Position numbers and translations under genes: made by a program | In this document: positions 53,643 through 62,100 of the stretch, in pieces | Layout of the letters: each line of letters opens with the position of its first letter | How positions within the stretch are numbered: the stretch's first letter is position 1 | Notes under the pieces: generated by a model | Seen by the model: only the letters and a program-made list of their open reading frames with translations | Databases searched by the model: none | Told to the model about the DNA's origin: nothing | NCBI GenBank assembly: GCA_022360315.1 | Contig: JAKSDA010000389.1 | Coordinates: forward strand, 1-64,000 | Length of the DNA: 64,000 nucleotides | Source: Pseudomonadota bacterium | GTDB taxonomy: Bacteria; Myxococcota_A; Polyangia; Haliangiales; Haliangiaceae | Direction: 5' to 3'

Positions 53643-55104
53643 GCAGGTCATCGATCAAACTCTGACGCAGGCGCCGGCGTTTGCCCAGCTCGACCGTCTC
53701 GGCTTCGAGGCGGGCACTGGTATCGCCTACGATGCGGACGATGAGCCGCTGCTCGGCCATGGGTGGCACGGGTAAGAGCAGCGATTTGAGCGTTTCCGAG
53801 CGGATCGCCGACATGGTGCCGCCCTGCTCCTCGCGCCGGAAATGCTCCTGCACCCAGGGCGCGTAGTTGAACTGGAGCGAGGCGAGCTCGGGCAGGTAGC
53901 GTTCTCGGTCAAAGGTCAGCGCCCACACGTGCTTGGAGCTCAGAGCCGGGCCGAGATCGTCGGGGACCAGGCACGAGCGGCCAACGGTTCCCATGATCGT
54001 GATCATCACATCCCCGGGCAGGGCCGCGTAGCGCTGCAGTTCGAGGTATTTGCTCGGCCGTATATATCGCTTGAAGTCGGCGACAAACCGCCCCACACCA
54101 ATATTGTCGATACCGAGCAGCGGAATGCCTTCATCGACCAGCTCGGCCTTGCGCAGATCGCTGCCAAACGGCCCGCTTCGCATGGCCGGCATGTGGCGCC
54201 CCCCGCTGTGCTCGATCGCTGGGCCATTTCGCTCATCCTGGTTTGCCCCGCCGAGGTCTCGAAACACCGCCTGGCTCGAAAGATCGTCCGGCTCCGCGTC
54301 TCGGCCCAGCACGGCTTCTCCTTCCCGGCTCCAGTGTCGGTACGGCGGACCGGGACGGACCAGCAGGGACTCGACCGGGGCTACGGAATAGTGCGCGGGA
54401 ATCGGGCCGATCGGTGAGTCTCGCAGTTCCCTCTTGTTGATTATCTGGCCGTCGTCGTCCACCCCACAGGACAATAGATCGGTGACCAGACCGATGCGGA
54501 TGTTGCCGAGTTTTTCGATGATGGCCTCGCCGGAGAGGATGATGCGGTCGAGCACGGCCAACATATTGGTGATGCGAAGCTGTTCTTCCACGGGTGGCAA
54601 CGGCACCGGCAGGTCGGCGAGCTCGTCTGCATTGATGTTGGCCTGGGCTGCCTTGCGGATGGTTCGCGCCAGCCAGGCCTGGTAGAACGACGACTGAGTC
54701 CAGCGGGCCACGAATGACGGCACACACAGTGTCTCATCGAGCGAAAATCGGATCAAATAACCGGCGTAAGCGCACTCGCCGTCGCGCGGATTGTAGAGAT
54801 ACGTCTTGCCGCAGGTCGCGCCCGAGCGGGCAAATAACAGGTCGCCCCGCTTGAGCCGATGGGGTTCGGCATCGGGTACGGCAATGCTGGCCGGAGAGTC
54901 GCGGTGCAGGATCCCGTCGCGAGTGATATCGGTAATTCGGATATAGCGCGGGAGATCCGCATCGTATGCCAGTGCTGCTGCAGAACTGCCGTAGCGGCCA
55001 CTTTCGCGGGCCAGATCGCCCAGGCGGACCAGCTTCCAATTCCTCGGCAGTGGGCCGATCGAGGCGGCGACGCTGCGAATTGCTTTCCCTCTCGTCTTAC
55101 TCAT
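53611..55104 (-). CDS. hsdS: Type I restriction-modification specificity subunit HsdS
   Basis: A 497-residue DNA-recognition subunit with two target recognition domains. The first opens PLPRNWKLVRLGDLARES and ends in a conserved helix (PVPLPPVEEQLRI, then LDRIILSGEAIIEKL). The second opens PIGPIPAHYSVAPVESLL, resumes at AMRSGPFGSDLRKAELVDEG, and ends PPMAEQRLIVRI plus the coiled-coil spacer. Between these two pieces lie about 55 residues not expected in the family (see the insertion entry). ATG at 55104 overlaps the hsdM stop by 8 nt. Its 3' end overlaps dacB by 32 bp. Confidence 0.9.
   Translation of the reverse strand: MSKTRGKAIRSVAASIGPLPRNWKLVRLGDLARESGRYGSSAAALAYDADLPRYIRITDITRDGILHRDSPASIAVPDAEPHRLKRGDLLFARSGATCGKTYLYNPRDGECAYAGYLIRFSLDETLCVPSFVARWTQSSFYQAWLARTIRKAAQANINADELADLPVPLPPVEEQLRITNMLAVLDRIILSGEAIIEKLGNIRIGLVTDLLSCGVDDDGQIINKRELRDSPIGPIPAHYSVAPVESLLVRPGPPYRHWSREGEAVLGRDAEPDDLSSQAVFRDLGGANQDERNGPAIEHSGGRHMPAMRSGPFGSDLRKAELVDEGIPLLGIDNIGVGRFVADFKRYIRPSKYLELQRYAALPGDVMITIMGTVGRSCLVPDDLGPALSSKHVWALTFDRERYLPELASLQFNYAPWVQEHFRREEQGGTMSAIRSETLKSLLLPVPPMAEQRLIVRIVGDTSARLEAETVELGKRRRLRQSLIDDLLTGRRRLPPE
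54187..54355. other. In-frame ~55-residue insertion in HsdS TRD2
   Basis: Codes for a stretch running from RPGPPYRHWSREGEAVLG to HSGGRHMP, placed between SLLV and AMRSGPF. HsdS proteins usually have only a few residues there. The insert is polar, Gly/Arg/Asp-rich and keeps the frame, as expected for a small in-frame element. It shows no obvious likeness to the 76-bp element. Confidence 0.5.
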
Positions 55105-57760
55105 CGCTATCCCTGCCGGATGGTCGTTTTTCGGTCGATTGCTCGCCGTTCCGATCGATCGGAGTGACCGAGCCGTCGGCGGCCAGACTGAGATGGCACC
55201 GTCGGCGGACGTCTCGATCGTCGTCGTAGCCGAGTACCACGAACATGCGGTCGAGTTCGGCCCGAGCTCGATCGTAGGTATATTCGAGCTCGCGCAGCGG
55301 CATGGAGTACTTGTCCCACCAGGCTTCGATGGCGTTGGCCAGCTGCTTGCGGTGCTCGCGCAGCTTGCGTCGCACCTGGCGGCCGAGTTCACGGCGCAAC
55401 ACATCGAGGATGGGTCCGTTACATTGATCGAGCGGGATGTCGCCCGCAGCCGCGCTTTTGCAGGTGTCCAGCGCATCGTGCATGACTTGCCGTTCGCGCA
55501 GTGCTTCGCGCAGCTCTTGCTCGAGGATTTTGACCTCGGCATTGTCTCTGGCCACGTCTTTTTTGACCCGGCCCGAGCGGGCAATGTCGTGGATCAGCCG
55601 CTCGATCGCCTCGCTCAGCCTGGCGATATCCGCGGGCAGGCGGCGGACCAGATGGCGCGAGTGATCGAGCGGGTCGTAGGCCCAATCGCTGGCCCGCTCC
55701 GACGACTCGGCCCGTCTGCGCACATCCACGACCACGATGGAGCGCGGGGATTGGGACGGGTCTACCGCGGCAGCCCAGTCGTTGGCCAGGCCGGCAAATC
55801 CCCGGCTCATGATGGTGCGCAGGTCGAACTTCACGTAGTCCCACCAGCTGGCCACGATACCGGCGACCTCGAAACGCTCGAGCAGACCGAGCGGGGCCAA
55901 TGCGTCGTGAAAACTCTTCAGGAGTTCGCTGCGCACTCCCATGAGCGACCGGGCCTCGGGCAATTCGAGGATAAACCGCTCGCTCTTGGTCCACCATATC
56001 TGCAGTGCCTCTTTCAGTTCGTCCTCGCGCCCGCGCACCCCCGGGTCGTATTGGATACGGGCCCAGATCTGATGGCGTTCGACCAGATCGCAGCGGAAAT
56101 CGTAATAATCATCGTCGCGCTCGGTTAAAAATCGGCTCAGATCCAGACCGTGCCGCTCGAAAAAAGGCGCCATTGCATCGACCTCGGCCCGCGCCATGCC
56201 GCCGCGCAAATGGGCCCGCACATCGTGTTTTTCGGGCGGCGGAGTGTGGTCGGCATAGCGCCGGACGTTGAGGTTGAAGTCGTTTTGCGCCAGGGTCTCG
56301 CGCGAGACCACCGAGGCATAGGCGGGGATGGCTTCGAAGCTCTCGAATGCGACCAGGATCTTTTCGATGTGCTCGGGCAGCAAGTGGTTCTGTGCCCGGC
56401 CCAGGCGAACATCGCCAGAGGCATCGACAAACAGGATCTTGCCCCGGCGTTCGGGCGCCTTGGAGTCGCGCGGACGCAAGATCAAGACGCAGGCCGGAAT
56501 GGTCGTGCCGTAAAACAGGTTGGGCGGCAGGCCGATGACCGCTTCGATGACATCGTCTTCGACCATCTTCTTGCGAATGGCTCGTTCTTTGCCACCCCGA
56601 AACAATACCCCGTGCGGCATGATCGTGGCCACGATGCCGCCCGGCTTGCACACGGCCAACATGTGCTGGACGAACATCAGATCGGCCTTCTTGCCGTTTT
56701 CGGTGCACAGACCGTATTCGAAGCGCTCGGGGTACTTCATGCCGGCGAGGCGGAAGTTCTGCGCAAAGGGCGGATTGCTCAGCACCCGGTCGAAGCGCAT
56801 GGGTTTTTGTCTGTCGATGTGGAGGGGGTTTTCCAGGGTGTCGCCGTGGCGCAGATCGGCGTCGTGAATACCGTGCAGGATCATGTTCATCTTGGCGATC
56901 GACCACACACTGCCATTGTCCTCCTGGCCGAAGAGGCCGAGCGTGCGCGAGTCGCCGCCGTGCTCCTCGACGTACTCGTTGGCCCAGATCAGCATGCCGC
57001 CAGAGCCGCAGCACGGGTCGTAGATGTCCATGTTCTCGGCCGGCTTGACCAGCCGGACCAGCATTTGAACCACTGGCCGCGGAGTGTAGAACTCACCGCC
57101 TTTTTTGCCAGCCGAGTCGGCGAACTTGCCGATCAAATACTCGTACGCGGTGCCGAGCAGGTCGGGAAACTCGAAATCGGCATTGCGCAGGCGATAGCGC
57201 GAAAAGTGCTGGATCAGGTCGCGCAGTGTGGCGTCGGGAATGCGGCCCTTGCCGACCGGACGGGCAAAATCGATGTGGTGGAGCACATCGCGCAGGCCCT
57301 CGTTTTCGCCCTCCAGGGCCATGAGTGCCTGATTGAGCGCCCTGGCCACGTCGCCCGACCGGTCCGGCGACGACAGTCGCGAGCACAGATGGGACCAGCG
57401 GGCGGTCACCGGCACGAAGAAGGTCTCGGCGTACGCTTCCCGTACCTCGGCCCGGTTTGTGGCCTCGACCTCACCGAGACCGCTGGCCCGCGCCGCGGCG
57501 ATGATGGTCTCGCGCTGGTGGTCGAACTCGTCCGAGCAGCGCTTGAGAAAGAGCATGCCGAAGATGTACTCCTTGAATTCGGAGGCATCCATCTTGCCGC
57601 GCAAGATGTCGGCGGCTCCATACAGGTGGCGCTCGAGCTGGGTCAGAGTCAGCCCCCTGGCTCCGGCGGTTGGGTTTTTGCTGTCTGCAGTTGGGTTTTT
57701 GCTGTCTGTTGTGGGATCGAACAGGCGTCCCTGCCGGTCGTCCTCGGACGTAGGAGACAT
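55097..57760 (-). CDS. hsdM: Type I N6-adenine DNA methyltransferase HsdM (long form)
   Basis: An 887-residue methyltransferase. The N-terminal helical domain (LTQLERHLYGAADILRGKM) and the catalytic domain are typical: GEFYTPRPVV, DPCCGSGGM (about 247-255) for SAM binding, and SNPPF (about 326-330), the adenine-site motif. HsdM is normally about 500 residues; here about 350 more follow, with charged helices and coiled-coil character (EVKILEQELREALRERQVM). Near the start the linker has two copies of DSKNPTA from a 21-bp tandem repeat at 57672-57713. No HsdR gene is in the window, so restriction is unproven. AT-rich promoter at 57921-57954. Confidence 0.92.
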   Translation of the reverse strand: MSPTSEDDRQGRLFDPTTDSKNPTADSKNPTAGARGLTLTQLERHLYGAADILRGKMDASEFKEYIFGMLFLKRCSDEFDHQRETIIAAARASGLGEVEATNRAEVREAYAETFFVPVTARWSHLCSRLSSPDRSGDVARALNQALMALEGENEGLRDVLHHIDFARPVGKGRIPDATLRDLIQHFSRYRLRNADFEFPDLLGTAYEYLIGKFADSAGKKGGEFYTPRPVVQMLVRLVKPAENMDIYDPCCGSGGMLIWANEYVEEHGGDSRTLGLFGQEDNGSVWSIAKMNMILHGIHDADLRHGDTLENPLHIDRQKPMRFDRVLSNPPFAQNFRLAGMKYPERFEYGLCTENGKKADLMFVQHMLAVCKPGGIVATIMPHGVLFRGGKERAIRKKMVEDDVIEAVIGLPPNLFYGTTIPACVLILRPRDSKAPERRGKILFVDASGDVRLGRAQNHLLPEHIEKILVAFESFEAIPAYASVVSRETLAQNDFNLNVRRYADHTPPPEKHDVRAHLRGGMARAEVDAMAPFFERHGLDLSRFLTERDDDYYDFRCDLVERHQIWARIQYDPGVRGREDELKEALQIWWTKSERFILELPEARSLMGVRSELLKSFHDALAPLGLLERFEVAGIVASWWDYVKFDLRTIMSRGFAGLANDWAAAVDPSQSPRSIVVVDVRRRAESSERASDWAYDPLDHSRHLVRRLPADIARLSEAIERLIHDIARSGRVKKDVARDNAEVKILEQELREALRERQVMHDALDTCKSAAAGDIPLDQCNGPILDVLRRELGRQVRRKLREHRKQLANAIEAWWDKYSMPLRELEYTYDRARAELDRMFVVLGYDDDRDVRRRCHLSLAADGSVTPIDRNGEQSTEKRPSGRDSDE

Positions 57761-57920
57761 GGACCAGTCCTCACGGCTTGTCAGATTGTCTCGCACTGTA
57801 GCCCAACCCTCTGACGTCGGGCGAGTCGAAGCGGTGGATTTCGCAACCGCCAGGCCGCTGGGGCGGCAGTCTGACCACAACTGCCGGGTAGCCGGAAACC
57901 TCCTTCGAGCTGCCAGATCC

Positions 57921-57954
57921 TTGTTTAGTATTCTGTATGTATATAATTTAACAA
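57921..57954. promoter_or_regulatory. AT-rich island with opposing promoters (hsdM and Uma2)
   Basis: Minus strand: TTGTTA (plus 57949-57954), 16-bp spacer, AATACT (plus 57927-57932), directed at hsdM. Plus strand: TTGTTT (57921-57926), 15-bp spacer, TATAAT (57942-57947), directed at the Uma2 gene. The two overlap, so the genes may compete for polymerase. Low GC stands out from the surroundings. Confidence 0.55.
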
Positions 57955-58101
57955 GATAAAAAACGACTCATCCACAAATCCGCACGGTCCGAGCTACCCT
58001 GACAAGGTCGCTCGTAGTAGGGTACCCACATGAGTTGGCCTAAGTCGCGTTTGTTTGCGTTGTTTGTGAGAGAACGGGCGGATGTCTCGTATACTCATGG
58101 C

Positions 58102-58968
58102 GTGGCACGTTCGCCTGTAACGCGTGAAGGATCGTCCAGGTCGTCTGGCCAGGAACCCGGACCCATGCGGGCCGATCAGGTTCACGACGGCGATCCCATA
58201 GAGCTTTCCAACGGCTATCCGATTCGATGCATGACCGCCGGTCGGCGGCACGCCGGGGCACACATCGAGGGTGCCAAGGCACTGGCCACGGATCCGGCAG
58301 TCGAGGACAACGCGGGAATCGATGCCGGCGTGGTGTGGAACGACGGCAAGAATCTGCGGGCGCCGGACATCGTCGTGGGTGGTATCGAGCGCAAGCCGGG
58401 CTGGATGGACAGGGCACCTCCGCTCGCTGTCGAGTATGCCGATACCGGACAGAACGAAAGCTCGTTGCGAGACAAGATAAGCGAGCTATTGGAGGCGGGT
58501 ACACGCACGATATGGGTGGTGCGGCTCAAGGGCGAGCTTCGCGTCGAGGTCCACGAGTCGGGCAAACCCATGCTGATCGTCGGCCAGGACGAGACCCTCG
58601 AGGCGCCGGGCATCCTGAAAAATCCCGTGCCGGTGCGCGCCCTGGTCGACCCCGCTGAGTCCAATCGAGCCGCCCTGCGCAATTTGCTGCAACGATTGGG
58701 TTATGACAGCCTGGAGCAAATCCAGCACGACAGCGAGAAGCGCGGCAAACGCCTGGGCAAACAAGAGGGCAAACGCCTGGGCAGACGAGAGGGCAATGTC
58801 GCCGGACGGCGCAGCGCACTCTTTACTCTGCTCTCCGCGCGCGGTCTCGACATTGACGCGGCGACGCGCAAGCGCATCGAGGCGTGCACAGACATAGACG
58901 TGCTCGATCGCTGGATCGCCCGGGCTGCCACTGCGCACTCCGTGGCCGAGGCCATTCCCGCCGAGTAA
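58102..58968 (+). CDS. Uma2-family (DUF820) PD-(D/E)XK nuclease-like protein
   Basis: A 288-residue protein of the large Uma2 family, restriction-endonuclease-fold proteins of unclear role. Core: ELSNGYPIRCMTAGRRH, KNLRAPDIVVGG (active-site Asp), PPLAVEYADTGQ (Glu) and RDKISELLEAGTRTIWVV (Lys). The C-terminal part has three RLGKQEGKRLGRREG-type basic repeats and a helical tail. The start is taken at GTG 58102, a few bases after TATACT (58090-58095); ATG at 58165 is also possible, and the frame is open back to 58030. It is intact, unlike the relative at 18903-19473. Function unknown. Confidence 0.75.
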   Translation: MARSPVTREGSSRSSGQEPGPMRADQVHDGDPIELSNGYPIRCMTAGRRHAGAHIEGAKALATDPAVEDNAGIDAGVVWNDGKNLRAPDIVVGGIERKPGWMDRAPPLAVEYADTGQNESSLRDKISELLEAGTRTIWVVRLKGELRVEVHESGKPMLIVGQDETLEAPGILKNPVPVRALVDPAESNRAALRNLLQRLGYDSLEQIQHDSEKRGKRLGKQEGKRLGRREGNVAGRRSALFTLLSARGLDIDAATRKRIEACTDIDVLDRWIARAATAHSVAEAIPAE

Positions 58969-59179
58969 TCGTGGCGCTGTGAGCCGGTTTCTCGAGCCGT
59001 ACACAAGAGCTGGTTTTTTGACGTTGCCCGGCCGGGCCTGTAGCCGGATAATCAGGCCGAGCCGCACCGATTTAACAACTTTGGTTGGCGGCCTGGCACG
59101 GCAGTATGTGATTTGCAGGCTGCCTGCACGAGATCGGAGCGGCACGTCGGATCGATCCCTGCCATAAAAGGTAGAGCTC

Positions 59180-62100
59180 ATGAAATCAGACGCCCATCGC
59201 CATCGAGCCTCCCAGTGTGTGACATCGCTGCAATCGACGCGCAGCCCGGAGAGGGAGTCCACCGAGATGGCAAGGGGTGAAAACGAGCGGGACGATGGGG
59301 TCGCGGCCATGTGCAACGGACGTCACCTGATCGCCGCCGAGGCGCCCCCCACTCGGACCATGTCAACGGCCGGTCGGCCCGGACCGGTGGTGGCTGGCGA
59401 TCTTCCCGCGATCGGCAGCGCGATCGGACACTACGAGCTGATCCGCGAAATCGGCCGCGGTGGCATGGGAGCCGTATTTTTGGCCCGAGATAACAAACTG
59501 GGCCGCCTGGTCGCAATCAAATTCCTCACCCGGTACAGCGGCGATCGAGCGGTGCGTTTTCTGGCCGAGGCGCGGGCCACGGCGCGCTGCAAGCACGAGA
59601 ATATCGTCATTATTCACGATGTGGACGAGTACGGCGGATACCCGTATACAGTCCTCGAATATATCAAGGGCCCCACTCTGCGCGAGTGGATGGCGCAGCG
59701 TGCGTCGTCGGGCAAGGGTCCAGTCGCCTGGTCCGAGCTGGATTCGGCAATGGCGGCGACGGTGCCGGTTTCACCCGGCCTGGCCGTCGAGCTGATGGTT
59801 CCGGTGGTTCGCGCTCTGATCTGTGCCCACGAGTCGGGCATCGTGCACCGCGATCTCAAGCCCGATAACATCCTTCTCGACGACTCCGGTCCGATCAAAG
59901 TGCTCGACTTTGGCATCGCCAAACAGCTGTCCAGCGAAGAGATCTCGGCCCTGGCCAGCGACCCCGAGCGATCGAGCGAGTCTGTCGGGATCACCCGCCG
60001 TGGCGCGCTGGTCGGCACCCTGCCGTATATGTCGCCCGAGCAGTGGGGCGCCGATCAAGTCGATTCGGGCAGCGATCTGTGGGCGGTGGGCATCATGCTT
60101 TACGAGCTGGTCACCGGCCAGCACCCGCTGGCCCCACTGCGCAAAAAATGTCTCGAGCAAGTCGCCGACCTCGATGTGCCGATGCCCCGGGTGAGCGAAA
60201 TCCGCCCGGATATAGGGCCACTCGACTCGATTATCGACCGCTGTTTGCGCAAGAGCAAGGCCGAGCGCATCGCCACGGCGCGGGCACTGCTCGCCGAACT
60301 GGAGCCGCTCTTGCCGACCCGGCAAGGCGTCGCACTGGCCGATCACCAGAGCCCGTTTCCCGGCCTGGCCGCGTTTCAGGAATCGGACGCGGTCAGGTTC
60401 TACGGCCGCGATCGCGAGATCTCGAGCCTGATGAGCCGGCTGCGCAACCACAGTCTGGTGACCGTGGCAGGGCCGTCGGGGGCCGGCAAGTCGTCGCTCA
60501 TCCGGGCCGGGATCATTCCGGCCCTGAAGCGCTCGGGCTACCGGTGGCAGACATTTGTCCTGCGCCCGGGACGCCGTCCGCTGGCCGCACTGGCCGATGC
60601 GCTGATACAGCTGTCCACGTCCTCGCATCGAATATCCAGCTCGCCCGGTCACGATACCGCCTCGCGTCGCTGGCCGGCAAGTCCGGACCAACCGGACAGT
60701 GCACAGGCCAGCCGCGCGCTGCTCGATACGCTACACGGCCAACCCGGCTATCTCGGGGCCCAGCTGCGCGCCGGTTCGCGGCGCGAGGGACACCGCGTTC
60801 TGCTCTTTGTCGATCAGTTTGAAGAGCTCTACACACTGGGCGTCGAACCCGACGAACGAGCGGCATTTGTCGCCTGTCTCGAGGGCGTGGCCGACGACCC
60901 GTCTTCGCCTCTGCGGGTCGTCCTGGCCCTGCGGGCCGATTACCTCGAGCGCCTGGCCGACGAGCATCAGCTCATGAGCGAGGTGACTCGGGGTCTGTGC
61001 TTTTTGCCTCCCATGGGACAGGACGAGCTGCGCCAGACGGTGACCCGCCCGGTCGAGGCAGCCGGTTATCGCTTCGAAACAACCGACATGGTCGACAGCA
61101 TGCTCGACACTCTGGCGACCACGCGCAGTCCGCTGCCGCTTGTGCAGTTCACCGCTGCCAAGCTGTGGGAGGCCAGGGATCGCGAGCGTCGGATCTTGAC
61201 CCGGCACAGCTACGACCACCTCGGCGGCATCGCCGGTGCGCTGTCCACCCATGCAGACGCAGTGCTGGCCGGGTTATCGCCACGAGAACAGCGCTTGGCG
61301 CGGGCTGTGCTTTTGCGTCTGGTCACTCCCGAGCGAACCCGGGCCGTCGTGAGCATGGACGAGTTGCGCGACCTGGCCGAGGATGGACATGCAACTTCTG
61401 CGATCGAACGACCGGTCTGCTCGGTCAGAACGCCGCCTCGCCTTGCTTGCCGTGACGTCCGGACGATTGACCAGGTGATCCGGCACCTGGCCAGCGCGCG
61501 CATCGTCGTCATCGAGTCCAGTCCAGAAAGAGATAATTCGACCGTCGAGCTGATCCACGAGTCACTCATCGAGAGATGGCCCAGGCTCGCCCGCTGGCTC
61601 GACGAAGACGAGGAAGACGCGCATTTTGTGGCCCGGCTGCGCGGTGCGGCCGAGCAGTGGGAATCGAGCGGCTTTGTCGAGGGCCTGCTGTGGCGGGGCC
61701 GTGCCGCCGAGGATGCCCGACACTGGTTGGACCGTTGGCGGGCCGCGCAAGGCGCCGACTCGAGAGCCAGTTTTCGGGATGCATTGAGTGGACGCGACAA
61801 ACGCTATTTGCTGGCCGTGGTGGCGTTGGCCGAGCGATCGAGGCGCCAGCGCTGGCGAGTTTCCGTGGCTGCATTTGTCTCGCTCGTCGCCATTGCACTG
61901 GGCCTGTCCTACCTGGCGGTTCTGACCAATCGCGAGGCCAAGCGCGCAGATCAGGAGGCCGCTCGGGTGAGGATTCAGAAGGCCGAGATCGAACGCGAAG
62001 CGGCGCGGGCTCGCAATGCCACCCGGCTGGCAAGCGCCCGGGAACGGCAGTCCGATCCGACCACCGTGCTGGCACTGGTGCGCGAAATCGAGCCGGCTCA

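Noticed and set aside
53611..57760. BREX or DISARM defence system
   Set aside because: Only HsdM and HsdS types are present; no PglZ, BrxC/BrxL or Drm genes are seen.
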